NCBI GenBank assembly: GCA_947631625.1
Contig: CANRMA010000019.1
Location: 1 to 49,699 of the forward strand
Length of the DNA: 49,699 bases
Direction of reading: 5' to 3'
From: an uncultured Lachnospiraceae bacterium
GTDB taxonomy: Bacteria; Bacillota; Clostridia; Lachnospirales; Lachnospiraceae
Shown: positions 1-8,203 of the stretch, piece after piece
Layout: the number at the start of each line of letters is the position of its first letter
How positions within the stretch are numbered: the first letter of the stretch is position 1
The notes under the pieces: model-generated
Told to the model about the DNA's origin: nothing
Databases searched by the model: none
Seen by the model: only the letters and a program-made list of their open reading frames with translations
Position numbers and translations under genes: made by a program

Positions 1-1
1 A

Positions 2-106
2 CAGCTGAAGATATATAACTACAGGGATTACAACAATTTCCCCATGCGTCCTCTTGGATGGAAGACTCCTTCTCAGGCGCTAAAGGATTATAAGGTCAGA
101 GTGTAA
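2..106 (+). mobile_element. C-terminal end of a DDE (rve-type) transposase, cut by the window edge
   Basis: The only open frame at the left edge gives 34 residues ending in a stop at 104-106. The text includes YNNFPMRPLGWKTPSQAL, which has the 'YN...R....LG..TP...' pattern typical of the tail of integrase-core transposases of the IS3/IS481/IS30 type. Only this tail is visible, so the family cannot be fixed and it is unknown whether the element is intact. A 17-base sequence a few bases after the stop recurs at 1242-1258 and may mark an element end. Confidence 0.6.
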
Positions 107-110
107 CATA

Positions 111-127
111 TGTTTGACAAACCTACA
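111..127 (+). repeat. 17-bp direct repeat, copy 1 (possible IS end)
   Basis: TGTTTGACAAACCTACA begins five bases after the transposase stop and is found again, identical and in the same orientation, at 1242-1258. CCTACA at 122-127 also has its complement TGTAGG at 171-176. Position next to the transposase end suggests a terminal sequence of the element, but this is inference. Confidence 0.45.
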
Positions 128-131
128 CTAT

Positions 132-167
132 TATAAATATTTGCCAATTTATAAATATTTGCCAATT
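132..167 (+). repeat. Tandem duplication of an 18-bp AT-rich unit
   Basis: TATAAATATTTGCCAATT occurs twice back to back (132-149 and 150-167), followed by the first bases of a third copy. It lies in the gene-free stretch 107-293 between the transposase tail and the HAD phosphatase gene. No function can be assigned. Confidence 0.8.
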
Positions 168-293
168 TATTGTAGGATTACAATACATTATGTTGCAACT
201 GAATATTTTAAAAGCAGAGAGGCTTCCTTTGAGTTTTTGAGTTATATTTTACACCAAATTATTCATACATTAACTTTTAATATAAATCCATAT

Positions 294-956
294 CTATAAC
301 AAGGCACGAATATCTTCCACAGTTTCAACAATATATGTAGCCTTAGATTGCTTTAACTCCTCACAACTGCCATAGCCATATAAAACCCCTATTGAATCTA
401 TGCCGGCCTGCGAAGCTCCCAAAATATCATATTTTCTATCCCCAATCATAACTGTTTTTGACAAATCAGTAACTTTAGATTGCTCAAGGGCATATTGTAT
501 TATATCGGCCTTTTTACTACGTGAACCATCCATAGTCGCCGCTGCCACAAAATCAAAATAACTGTCTATATTAAAATACTCAAGTATCCTGACGGCAAAA
601 TCCTCAGGCTTGGATGTCGCAAGAACGATCGTTTTGCATCCATCTTTCAAAAACTTCAGTAAATTATCTATTCCGTCATATAACTCATTTTCATATATTC
701 CTTTATCACTAAAGTATTCTCTGTAATCCTCAATAGCGCTCATACATTCATCCTGGGTAAATCCATAAAATTGGGAAAATGAATCAAGAAGCGGCGGTCC
801 TATAAATTTATACAGACTAGTCCTGTCAGAAACGTTGATATTCTTCTTTTTTAAAGCATAGGCAACAGAATTGGTTATACCCACTCCAGGATCGGTAAGT
901 GTACCATCCAAATCAAAAAGAATCGTAGCGTAGCGCGATGGTTTATTCTCATTCAT
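294..956 (-). CDS. HAD-family phosphatase (phosphoglycolate phosphatase / pyrophosphatase type)
   Basis: A 220-residue HAD hydrolase. Motif I FDLDGTLTD (nucleophile Asp15, acid/base Asp17) is at the N-terminus, motif II is in LATSKPEDF, and motif III/IV is VMIGDRKYD. An alpha-helical cap lies between motifs I and II, as in Gph/PpaX-like enzymes. The length and motifs fit hydrolysis of small phosphate esters such as 2-phosphoglycolate; the substrate cannot be read from sequence. I chose the ATG at 956 because the AGAGG ribosome site is 11 bases upstream of it, whereas the alternative TTG at 965 would be only 2 bases from that site. It follows tRNA-Ser on the same strand, separated by a terminator hairpin. 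Confidence 0.85.
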   Translation of the reverse strand: MNENKPSRYATILFDLDGTLTDPGVGITNSVAYALKKKNINVSDRTSLYKFIGPPLLDSFSQFYGFTQDECMSAIEDYREYFSDKGIYENELYDGIDNLLKFLKDGCKTIVLATSKPEDFAVRILEYFNIDSYFDFVAAATMDGSRSKKADIIQYALEQSKVTDLSKTVMIGDRKYDILGASQAGIDSIGVLYGYGSCEELKQSKATYIVETVEDIRALL

Positions 957-982
957 TTTAACCAATACCTCTTTTGCCTTGA

Positions 983-1019
983 ATTAAAATGGAAGTGCTG
1001 AAATAACCCAACACTTCCA
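983..1019 (-). terminator. Rho-independent terminator after tRNA-Ser
   Basis: On the minus strand an 8-bp stem (TGGAAGTG paired with CACTTCCA, arms 1012-1019 and 990-997) is followed by TTTTAATT. It lies between the tRNA-Ser gene and the HAD phosphatase start, so it ends the tRNA transcript. Confidence 0.7.
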
Positions 1020-1045
1020 CATTATCCTTATGGCAGATAAAAAAA

Positions 1046-1133
1046 CGGAGAAAGAGGGATTTGAACCCTCGCGCCGCGTAAACGACCTACACCCTTAGCA
1101 GGGGCGCCTCTTCAGCCTCTTGAGTATTTCTCC
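1046..1133 (-). tRNA. tRNA-Ser (anticodon GCT)
   Basis: Class II tRNA of 88 bases. The acceptor stem GGAGAAA pairs with TTTCTCC and the discriminator base is G. The anticodon loop CTGCTAA gives GCT, which reads AGC/AGT serine codons. It has a long variable arm and a T-arm with GGTTCAAATCC. No CCA is encoded. It is preceded by a strong sigma-A promoter and followed by a hairpin terminator, so it is a single-gene transcription unit. Confidence 0.95.
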
Positions 1134-1205
1134 ACAGTCTGAATTACCTCTACCAATACGGATTTTGAATATGTCAAATGCTTATTTACATATGACGCAT
1201 TTGTT

Positions 1206-1234
1206 ATTATACATAAGGCAACTTTATTTGTCAA
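1206..1234 (-). promoter_or_regulatory. Consensus sigma-A promoter for tRNA-Ser
   Basis: On the minus strand TTGACA (1229-1234) is separated by exactly 17 bases from TATAAT (1206-1211). Both hexamers are perfect consensus. Transcription would start near 1199, about 65 bases before the mature tRNA. Confidence 0.85.
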
Positions 1235-1241
1235 TGCCTTT

Positions 1242-1258
1242 TGTTTGACAAACCTACA
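1242..1258 (+). repeat. 17-bp direct repeat, copy 2
   Basis: Identical to 111-127 and in the same orientation. It lies immediately upstream of the tRNA-Ser promoter (on the minus strand). The two copies flank the HAD phosphatase and the tRNA gene. Confidence 0.5.
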
Positions 1259-1659
1259 TTTTGTTTGATCAATTATAATAAAAAAACTATAATATTATAT
1301 ATAAGCGACGGATCTAACGCTTGTTTGTGTGAATATACCATAATAAAATGTATTATTTTATATAATGAATATATTAAAAACAATTACTTAATATGGCAAA
1401 ACCTTCAAATAATCACAAATCCCTCGATAACAAATCTTTCTTATGGTTATCGTTATGCTTAATCTAATTATTACATATTTATAAATAAATTATTCTAAAC
1501 ATTATTCAAAACATATCGTTAAGACGACATATTTAATATTCCTGAATTTTGCCAATATATAATCAATATATGATAATTAAATATCCCCGGATATTGTTAT
1601 TATATGAAATATCTCTAAACATTGCCGATATACTGAACATTCACAAACTCCGCGCTTCA
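1259..1659. other. AT-rich intergenic stretch without a convincing gene
   Basis: About 400 bases of very AT-rich sequence between the second 17-bp repeat and the 3' end of the fumarate hydratase beta gene. Open frames here are short, have no ribosome site and have low-complexity composition, so I do not call a gene. The only structure I see is a weak hairpin at 1580-1595 (AATATC paired with GATATT) followed on the minus strand by TTAATTAT. It could be a poor terminator for the fumarase genes. Confidence 0.5.
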
Positions 1660-2211
1660 TTATAACTTGCAATATTCCTCTACAGCTGTTTCATATAGAT
1701 CATTTCCTTTAGAATCAATTACCACTATAACAGGAAATTTCTCCACTTCCAATTTACGTATCGCTTCTGTTCCAAGATCATCATAAGCAATTACCTCTGA
1801 TGATTTAATCGCTTTGGAAAGCAGCGCTCCGGCTCCGCCTACCGCCGCGAAATAAACTGCGCCGTTCCTCACTATTGCCTCTTTTACAGCCGCTGAACGT
1901 TTACCTTTGCCTATCATTCCAATCAAACCCAGATCCATCAGGGCAGGAGCATATTTATCCATACGGCTTGAGGTTGTCGGTCCTGCTGAACCAATAGGTC
2001 TGTTTTCCCTTGCGGGCGATGGCCCCATGTAATATATGATATTATCTTTTATATCTATGGGAAGCTTCTCTCCTTTTTCCAACGCTTCATACATTCTTTT
2101 ATGGGCTGCATCTCTCGCAGTATATATAGTTCCGGTAATATAAACATATTCTCCTGCTTTAAGTTTTTTCGCATCCGACGCACTTATCGGAGCCTGGATG
2201 TATTGCTCCAT
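1660..2211 (-). CDS. Class I (Fe-S) fumarate hydratase, beta subunit
   Basis: 183 residues matching the C-terminal swivel domain of two-subunit class I fumarases and L-tartrate dehydratases. Diagnostic segments are ITGTIYTARDAAHKR near the N-terminus, IGSAGPTTSSRMD in the middle, then IGKG and the GGAGAL loop. With the alpha subunit it interconverts fumarate and malate in the cytoplasm. I start it at the ATG at 2211, which has GGAGG six bases upstream. An upstream in-frame extension to 2280 has no ribosome site and no similarity to the family. Family members can also act on tartrate, so the substrate assignment rests on the family default. Confidence 0.88.
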   Translation of the reverse strand: MEQYIQAPISASDAKKLKAGEYVYITGTIYTARDAAHKRMYEALEKGEKLPIDIKDNIIYYMGPSPARENRPIGSAGPTTSSRMDKYAPALMDLGLIGMIGKGKRSAAVKEAIVRNGAVYFAAVGGAGALLSKAIKSSEVIAYDDLGTEAIRKLEVEKFPVIVVIDSKGNDLYETAVEEYCKL

Positions 2212-2286
2212 TATGATCCTCCATTCATAATCATGTCGCACAGGTAATTGCATGGCTCTAATTGTAAGACTCTCTTTCACAAATAA

Positions 2287-2322
2287 AGATTTAGTCCAAA
2301 AGCTCTTATTAACACTAAATCT
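2287..2322 (-). promoter_or_regulatory. Intercistronic hairpin between fumarase alpha and beta genes
   Basis: A 9-bp perfect inverted repeat (AGATTTAGT / ACTAAATCT) begins at the alpha-subunit stop codon and is followed on the minus strand by TTATTTG. It lies in the 109-base gap between the two subunit genes. It could be an mRNA-stabilising element or partial terminator; there is no direct evidence of function. Confidence 0.45.
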
Positions 2323-3163
2323 ATATTATCCTTTGGGCATGCCTGTTTACATGACAGCATATGTTTACGCCTACGGGCAGTCCGGCAATATGCGTGGGAT
2401 ATGTATTTATATTAACCGCCAATGCTGTCGTAGTACCTCCTAATCCCGCCGGACCTATACCGGTTTTGTTAATGGTTTCAAGCAACTCTTCTTCCAAATC
2501 CTTCACATAAGGAATCGTCGAGCGTTCATTCACAGCTCTGGTCAAAGCTTTTTTAGCCATTATTGCGCATTTTTCAAATGTTCCTCCGATACCTACTCCT
2601 ACCACCATTGGCGGGCAGGCATTGGGACCTGCATCTCTAACCGCTGTAAGAACCGCCTCTTTCACACCTTCAATCCCATCCGCAGGCTTTAACATAAATA
2701 CTCTGCTCATATTCTCACTGCCAAATCCTTTGGGCGCAACGGTAAGTTTTACTTTGTCACCGGGAACGATATCATAATGGATGATCGCCGGTGTATTGTC
2801 TTTGGTGTTCTCACGAATTAACGGATCTTTAACAACCGACTTCCTGAGGTAGCCCTCCGTATACCCTTGCCTTACTCCTTCGTTAATGGCAGTTTCCAAA
2901 TCTCCTCCCACGAAATGGACATCTTGACCGATCTCGACAAAAATAACCGCCATTCCTGTATCCTGACAGATCGGTATCATATCCTCTCCCGCAATTTTAA
3001 GATTATCCTGTAATTGGCATAATATCTGTTGTCCTAACGGGGATTTTTCAGTATTTACCGCATTTTTCATGGCGCAAATCATATCATCTGCCAGAAAATG
3101 ATTTGCTTCAATACACATCTCCTTAATATTTTCCACAATATCAGATACATTTATTTCGCGCAT
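2321..3163 (-). CDS. Class I (Fe-S) fumarate hydratase, alpha subunit
   Basis: 280 residues of the Fe-S hydro-lyase type. Three cysteines expected to bind the [4Fe-4S] cluster are visible: Cys66 in PICQDTG, Cys183 in GPNACPPMVVG and Cys270 in ICCHVNRHA. The GIGGT loop follows the second. The enzyme hydrates fumarate to malate together with the beta subunit encoded next. I use the ATG at 3163, which has GAGGG five bases upstream; the upstream in-frame ATG at 3175 overlaps that ribosome site. Oxygen-labile class I fumarase fits an anaerobe. Confidence 0.9.
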   Translation of the reverse strand: MREINVSDIVENIKEMCIEANHFLADDMICAMKNAVNTEKSPLGQQILCQLQDNLKIAGEDMIPICQDTGMAVIFVEIGQDVHFVGGDLETAINEGVRQGYTEGYLRKSVVKDPLIRENTKDNTPAIIHYDIVPGDKVKLTVAPKGFGSENMSRVFMLKPADGIEGVKEAVLTAVRDAGPNACPPMVVGVGIGGTFEKCAIMAKKALTRAVNERSTIPYVKDLEEELLETINKTGIGPAGLGGTTTALAVNINTYPTHIAGLPVGVNICCHVNRHAQRII

Positions 3164-3223
3164 AGCTACCCTCATTTATCAATATACTTCTGTATACACA
3201 ATATATAAAAATAATTTAACCTT

Positions 3224-3634
3224 CTAATCTGCAATCTGCGCCCTGATTTCCTCAAGTTCTTCCTGTGAGGGTTCCGACGGCTTCCAACCTATTTTCTGGC
3301 CATCATTATCATATCTGGGGATTAAATGCATATGAAAATGAAATACCGTCTGCCCTGCGGCCTCTCCATTATTTTGAACAACGTTAAACCCGTCACAGCC
3401 CAACTTGTCCGTCATATCTGCTGCCATTCTTTTGGCTAATACAAATACATCGGCTGCTGTCTTCTCCGGAAGCTCATATATATTTGCATAATGATCTTTG
3501 GGCAGTATCAAAGCATGACCTTTTGTCGCAGGTCCAAGGTCTAAAATCACACGGAACTTTTCATCTTCAAATATAGTTTTAGATGGGATTTCTCCGTTGG
3601 CTATCTTACAGAAAATACAATTATCATCTTTCAT
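3224..3634 (-). CDS. HIT (histidine triad) family nucleotide-binding protein, Hint type
   Basis: 136 residues. The N-terminal CIFCK (Cys6/Cys9) is the zinc-pair start common in Hint proteins, and HFHMH at 99-103 within VFHFHMHLIPR is the histidine triad. The family hydrolyses AMP-lysine or aminoacyl-adenylate-like phosphoramidates. AAAGGATG lies upstream of the ATG. It sits between the SCP2 protein gene and the fumarase genes, all on one strand. The physiological substrate is unknown. Confidence 0.9.
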   Translation of the reverse strand: MKDDNCIFCKIANGEIPSKTIFEDEKFRVILDLGPATKGHALILPKDHYANIYELPEKTAADVFVLAKRMAADMTDKLGCDGFNVVQNNGEAAGQTVFHFHMHLIPRYDNDGQKIGWKPSEPSQEELEEIRAQIAD

Positions 3635-3743
3635 TTTGCACTCATCCTTTCACGATTATAATATAACATAGGTAATTGAGAAACATTCTCTAAAGCTTCC
3701 GAATTTTATCAGTCTCCTGTCATGATATAATTTTATTTTAAGT

Positions 3744-4736
3744 CTATCCGAATATAAAGATCTGATCCAACGATCTGAGTACGTTGAAATCACCTTTCAT
3801 TCTCATATCACCTGCCATAAAAGCCCTCTGGAAATTGGTCATGCCGGAAACAATTTCTTTCATGGAAGCCTGACTCATCTGTATCTCAACATCAAAATTA
3901 TCTCCTTCGCCATAATAACAATTGATATGCGCACCATCCACTTCAATGATAATAGGTTTCTTCTTTTCTTCAATTACGATCTTGCATTTAGTGGCAAAGC
4001 CGGCTAAAGGTTTAAAATGCGTTTCCAGATCAGCCAAAAACTCAGAAGTATTTTCTTTTTCACTATTTCCCATCATATCCCTGAACAGACTGGTCAACTC
4101 CTGAATATCGGCTTTTTGACGCTGCACGTAACTGTCGTCAGAAGCATATTGCGATAATTGTTCCGATTCCTGCGGAGTCAGATCAATATTGCGCGGAACC
4201 GTTATCTTCTGCTTAACCGCCTGATTGCTTGCCGGCAGACAGGGCATTTTCTGATTGATCGTACGATAAAGATTCTCCGCTTTCTTTTCAATAATACGGA
4301 GATAATCCTCGTTATTTTCCAAAATACTCATATCTTCAATATAGCCGCATAAACCGCTGCACGGGCGTCCGCCTAAAATTTCCCAGGCCGTTGCAAGATT
4401 AAGTTTCCCGTCCTGCTCGCCATATGTTGTTGACATTACAATAGGGCACATATAAATATTTCCTATCTTTTCCTTATCACCATAAAGCCAGCACGCATCC
4501 AAAAACTGCTGCATATATCCGCCTATGCCATACCATTCTATAGTAGTCGCAAGTATAATGCCGTCAACATCTTTTAAGGTCTGGGGTAATGTCGTTATGC
4601 TGTTTTTCAATTCATGCAGCTTAAACATTTCTACCGTCACATGAAGTTCGTCCAACACTTCTTCTATCTTGTCCAATACATAGAGCGTAGGATCATCCAT
4701 TAACCCTCTGCCGCCATAATAAATATTAATTTTCAT
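3744..4736 (-). CDS. Flavodoxin-like NAD(P)H-dependent reductase fused to an SCP2 sterol-carrier domain
   Basis: 330 residues in two parts. Residues 1-160 look like a flavodoxin/NADPH-dependent FMN reductase fold (INIYYGGRG start, ATTIEWYGIGGYMQQFLD as FMN-loop region). Residues about 225-330 look like an SCP2 domain (KCKIVIEEKKKPIIIEVDG, then MRMKGDFNVLRSLDQIF). The combination is known from Clostridia as an uncharacterised protein. The start lies next to the rhomboid gene stop with GGGG about 7 bases upstream, so the two are translationally linked. A lipid- or membrane-associated redox role is a guess. Confidence 0.8.
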   Translation of the reverse strand: MKINIYYGGRGLMDDPTLYVLDKIEEVLDELHVTVEMFKLHELKNSITTLPQTLKDVDGIILATTIEWYGIGGYMQQFLDACWLYGDKEKIGNIYMCPIVMSTTYGEQDGKLNLATAWEILGGRPCSGLCGYIEDMSILENNEDYLRIIEKKAENLYRTINQKMPCLPASNQAVKQKITVPRNIDLTPQESEQLSQYASDDSYVQRQKADIQELTSLFRDMMGNSEKENTSEFLADLETHFKPLAGFATKCKIVIEEKKKPIIIEVDGAHINCYYGEGDNFDVEIQMSQASMKEIVSGMTNFQRAFMAGDMRMKGDFNVLRSLDQIFIFG

Positions 4737-4737
4737 A

Positions 4738-5781
4738 TCATGACCCCTTTCTTATTCCGGAAAACAGCCATAAAACTCCTGCTGCCGCAAATCCCATCAA
4801 TACACCGCCTATATGCGCCATATTGTTTACATAACTACTGGTAAATCCACAGTACAATGAAAATGCGATCACAAATGCAATTCTGCCTGCAGTTATTTCG
4901 GTAATCTTCCCCTTATTGAGAATAGCCAACATTAACATTGCCCCTTCTACTCCGAAGACTGCCCCGCTTGCTCCAAGCGAGCTTACATAATTACCGGTAA
5001 ACAACTCGTATCCTGCGGAAAAAACATCCCCTGACAGACCGGACAAAAAATAGATCAAAGCGTATGGCAAGTGTCCGACGCTTTTCTCCACAACATTTCC
5101 TATATAATACAATATAAGCATATTATTAACAAGATGCTGTATATCTGCATGCAAAAATATATTTGTTAAAAGCCGATACCATTCTCCGTTCTCTATTATG
5201 TCCATTACACCGAAAGTACCTATATTATATAACATATCTCCTGTAAATGTACATACAACATATAAAACAATATTAATTATTACCAAAGTAATATTTACCC
5301 ATGGTATTATTTTACGGTCTATAATGTTATTGCAGTTATTATCTGCAGCTTCTTTACGGTCATTTTCCCCGGACGGGACCTCCGGCAGATTAAATAAGAA
5401 ATTTTCCAGTATACCCTTCATCCCATAAAAATCCGAAATCTGATTTTCATAGATCAACAGTCTGTTATTTACCGTATCTATCACCCAGCTAAATCTATCC
5501 TGCTCGCAAATTTGCCGGGCCTTATTCATATCTGCGCATAGTATAAGCGACAACACATGAACGTCTTTTATTCCTTTTGCATTAAAAAACCCCATGATCT
5601 GATTTCTGACATGCCGGTACTGATCCTGCGTTATATATAAACTCTGAACATAATCAATAACATATAAAACATTTACATATGTATTCTCATTACGAAAGAA
5701 AAAAGTAAACTCCGGCAGATTAGACGGAATCTTATTAAATCCCTGTTCAGTCAATAAATGTTCCAACTGTTCAAATATCAT
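4738..5781 (-). CDS. Rhomboid-family intramembrane serine protease with N-terminal cytosolic domain
   Basis: 347 residues. Residues 1-135 form a soluble domain. Six or so hydrophobic segments follow from about 158. The catalytic dyad is visible: Ser272 in GASGAVFG and His323 in MAHIGG. HADIQHLVNN (211-220) carries the conserved His and Asn of the oxyanion region. Rhomboids cleave transmembrane helices. The gene comes 80 bases after the FHA protein at the 3' end of the tad cluster, so a pilus or surface-protein substrate is possible but is inference only. Confidence 0.9.
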   Translation of the reverse strand: MIFEQLEHLLTEQGFNKIPSNLPEFTFFFRNENTYVNVLYVIDYVQSLYITQDQYRHVRNQIMGFFNAKGIKDVHVLSLILCADMNKARQICEQDRFSWVIDTVNNRLLIYENQISDFYGMKGILENFLFNLPEVPSGENDRKEAADNNCNNIIDRKIIPWVNITLVIINIVLYVVCTFTGDMLYNIGTFGVMDIIENGEWYRLLTNIFLHADIQHLVNNMLILYYIGNVVEKSVGHLPYALIYFLSGLSGDVFSAGYELFTGNYVSSLGASGAVFGVEGAMLMLAILNKGKITEITAGRIAFVIAFSLYCGFTSSYVNNMAHIGGVLMGFAAAGVLWLFSGIRKGS

Positions 5782-5861
5782 GATATTATTATGCCTTTCT
5801 CTTTACTTTTGAGATTAACATTTTAACTCTTTGATGTCAAACAGTAAACAAATATTTTATT

Positions 5862-7301
5862 TTATCTGTAGCAATAATTCAACTTGCCGAACCTGATTTC
5901 ATCCCCGGGCTCCAACTCCACAGTTTCACTTGGTTCCATTCTTAAACCGTTCTTATATGTACCATTTGTGGAATTCATATCGGTGAGCATTATTTTTTCA
6001 TTCTGTTTTTCGATCCTTGCGTGCAGTCTGCTTATTGAATCATCCATAAGCACACAATCGACACAACCCGGCATTTTCCCTATAGTAAATGGGAATTGTG
6101 TCAATTCTATATGTTTTTTATTCTTTTTATCCAATGCATACAATTTATATTCAACATTATTATATCGATTGTCAATAAATACCGTTTCACCGCAGTCCGC
6201 ACTTTCTTCCTTATGCGCGGTCATTTCTTTTACATTGGAAGGTAATACCATCCGTTTAACTGACGGGCTTTCATCAGATATATCTTCTCCCTGAAAACTT
6301 TCATATCTTGTTTTCTCATTTCGAAACTCATCTTCTATATCAACTTTCAATTCCCTGTCTTCTCTCTCTTTTTTTGCGGTTCTTTTGCCTGTAAGCATAA
6401 GCTGAAAAAGAGAAAATACAAGACACAACGACATAATGACCACACAGCATAAAATTATCATAGTTTCCTTAGATGTAAGTTTATAATTAAAATACACCCA
6501 ACCTGCGGCACATATTCCAATAAGAGACGCCAATACAAAAAAACCGTAAAATCTTCCGCTGCTTTTACGTCTCTTTTCAGATCCCTTCTCCGTCCCGTCT
6601 TCTTCGTAAGCTGTGCCGTCATATATATCGATATCCGGATCTTCATGCAAAAAAGAATTATCGTCATAATCATGCGTCTTAGCATATTCTTCATTGCTTT
6701 GTATCTCCCGAAAAGAACTTTCTTCAATAACAGCATGTATATCCGGCACATCATTGTCAGATTCATTAAATAAAGTTAATGCATCCGTCAGGAAAAAATC
6801 CCTATTCTCCGACATTTCATAGATTTGATATATATTGTCCGCAAGAAGCTTATCCGAATTATTTATATGCGCGAGAAGAAAATCCATCAGCTCCTCATAC
6901 CGATACGAAATACTATCTTCCTTCTGCGGATAATATAAACATGAATATCTTTTTGTTGACAGGTCATAAAAAATACAATCCGGTCTTGTCAGCAGTTCTT
7001 TTTCATCCATAAAAAACTGTCCCAGATTTCTGTAAATGGTGTTCATCTGAATAAAAAAATCTCTGACCTGTTCATAAGAAAGCTGCTTGCTTTTATAAAG
7101 ATTTTCAACCGATACTTTAGAACTTATATCATAATAAAAGTAAACCTCTCCGTTTATATCCCGCACAGAACATTTTATAAGACCGTCTATTTTGTTGGAT
7201 GTCAACATTCTGTATTTATAACTTCCACGCTCACTTGTATCTTCACTTTTAAGTATCATATAATTATGATCGTAGTCTTTATAATATTTAGCTTCAACCA
7301 T
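5862..7301 (-). CDS. DUF6382 / FHA-domain membrane protein of the tad cluster
   Basis: About 480 residues. The N-terminal half (YYKDYDHNYMIL onward) resembles the DUF6382 region seen in Clostridia FHA proteins. Two hydrophobic segments follow (FFVLASLIGICAAGWVYF and MIILCCVVIMSLCLVFSL). A C-terminal FHA domain has TIGK, SRLHARI and NSTNGTYKNG, the loops that bind phosphothreonine. A membrane-tethered sensor of Ser/Thr phosphorylation is the likely role. The start is ambiguous: ATG at 7301 (GTGGG 8 bases upstream) or ATG at 7307. Both overlap the upstream TadE gene by a few bases, indicating coupled translation. Confidence 0.85.
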   Translation of the reverse strand: MVEAKYYKDYDHNYMILKSEDTSERGSYKYRMLTSNKIDGLIKCSVRDINGEVYFYYDISSKVSVENLYKSKQLSYEQVRDFFIQMNTIYRNLGQFFMDEKELLTRPDCIFYDLSTKRYSCLYYPQKEDSISYRYEELMDFLLAHINNSDKLLADNIYQIYEMSENRDFFLTDALTLFNESDNDVPDIHAVIEESSFREIQSNEEYAKTHDYDDNSFLHEDPDIDIYDGTAYEEDGTEKGSEKRRKSSGRFYGFFVLASLIGICAAGWVYFNYKLTSKETMIILCCVVIMSLCLVFSLFQLMLTGKRTAKKEREDRELKVDIEDEFRNEKTRYESFQGEDISDESPSVKRMVLPSNVKEMTAHKEESADCGETVFIDNRYNNVEYKLYALDKKNKKHIELTQFPFTIGKMPGCVDCVLMDDSISRLHARIEKQNEKIMLTDMNSTNGTYKNGLRMEPSETVELEPGDEIRFGKLNYCYR

Positions 7302-7770
7302 TTTCATCACCCACTTTGTTCATAAAATTTTCTGCCATTCTGCATTTCCTTATTATCTTAACAGGATTGGTTATCCGGGCTTTAGCCTGCGTTTGGATAT
7401 TCCATCCGTTCTCACCGGATATTGTAAAAAAATTAACAATTGGATTCTTCACTCTGCATGAACCAATAACTGTTACTTCATTTCCATCCAACTTTACTTC
7501 TCCTTCAACACCGCCTGTACCAAAATACTTTTTCCCAAACCGTTCCGACATATGCCCATTTACATATTCAAGCGCCTCATCCTTTTCTTTCTGAACACTG
7601 CCGCGAAAACAAAGGCTGTACGCATCCTGAAATAATACACATTTATCATATAGATAAAATCCGGAATAAATCAAAAATATAAATAAGAAGATAACCCACG
7701 GCATTAAAAAACTTGCTTCAACAGACATATATCCTTTTATGCCCGTATACTTATCTGTGATCTTAAACAA
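7294..7770 (-). CDS. TadE-like minor pseudopilin
   Basis: 158 residues. The N-terminus has a short leader, then G13 followed by YMSVEASFLMP with Glu at +5, the type IV prepilin-like cleavage pattern of TadE/TadF. A hydrophobic helix (PWVIFLFIFLIYSGFYLY) follows, then a mostly beta soluble domain. It would be processed by an A24 prepilin peptidase; one is encoded immediately upstream and overlaps it. The start is TTG at 7770, behind a GGGGGTGAG ribosome site. Confidence 0.8.
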   Translation of the reverse strand: MFKITDKYTGIKGYMSVEASFLMPWVIFLFIFLIYSGFYLYDKCVLFQDAYSLCFRGSVQKEKDEALEYVNGHMSERFGKKYFGTGGVEGEVKLDGNEVTVIGSCRVKNPIVNFFTISGENGWNIQTQAKARITNPVKIIRKCRMAENFMNKVGDENG

Positions 7771-8203
7771 AAATACTCACCCCCATACCTATGGTAAGAA
7801 ACGGAATAAATGCAAAACTGCTCTCCTTTTTTGCTTTTCTAAACACTATTAAAAACAGGGCTGCTATTGAAGAAAGCATAAGACTAACGCACAACCCTAA
7901 AAAACATTGGCTAAAACCCAATACCGGCCCAATTGCAAGAAGTATAAGTCCATCTCCATATCCTATTTTTTCTTTTGTGCAAAAACCTGTCAGCAAAAAA
8001 AACAGTCCCGGCAAAAGTGAACAACAAATGCCTGCAAGCGACAGATTTCCTTCAAAAATCTGCTCAAGACTTATGCCAAAAGATAAAATAAGCCCCACCA
8101 GGATCAAAACAAGCGGTATTTCTTTCTTTTTAATATCGAACACGGAACATACGCACAAAAAGGCTATCGGTCCCGCTTTTAATATACCCTGCGTTATTTG
8201 CAT
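7763..8203 (-). CDS. A24-family prepilin peptidase (second copy in the cluster)
   Basis: 146 residues, almost entirely hydrophobic. The two catalytic aspartates of type IV prepilin peptidases are present: Asp23 in SVFDIKKKEIP and Asp84 in GYGDG. It is of the small TadV/CpaA type without the methyltransferase domain. The ATG at 8203 has GGGAGG eight bases upstream; the alternative GTG at 8212 overlaps that site. It overlaps both neighbours and lies between two TadE-like genes, so these are the likely substrates. A different A24 peptidase starts the cluster. Confidence 0.85.
   Translation of the reverse strand: MQITQGILKAGPIAFLCVCSVFDIKKKEIPLVLILVGLILSFGISLEQIFEGNLSLAGICCSLLPGLFFLLTGFCTKEKIGYGDGLILLAIGPVLGFSQCFLGLCVSLMLSSIAALFLIVFRKAKKESSFAFIPFLTIGMGVSIFV

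Noticed and set aside
1241..1462. 73-residue plus-strand open frame
   Set aside because: AT-rich intergenic sequence, no ribosome site, low-complexity composition, overlaps the repeat and promoter region of tRNA-Ser.
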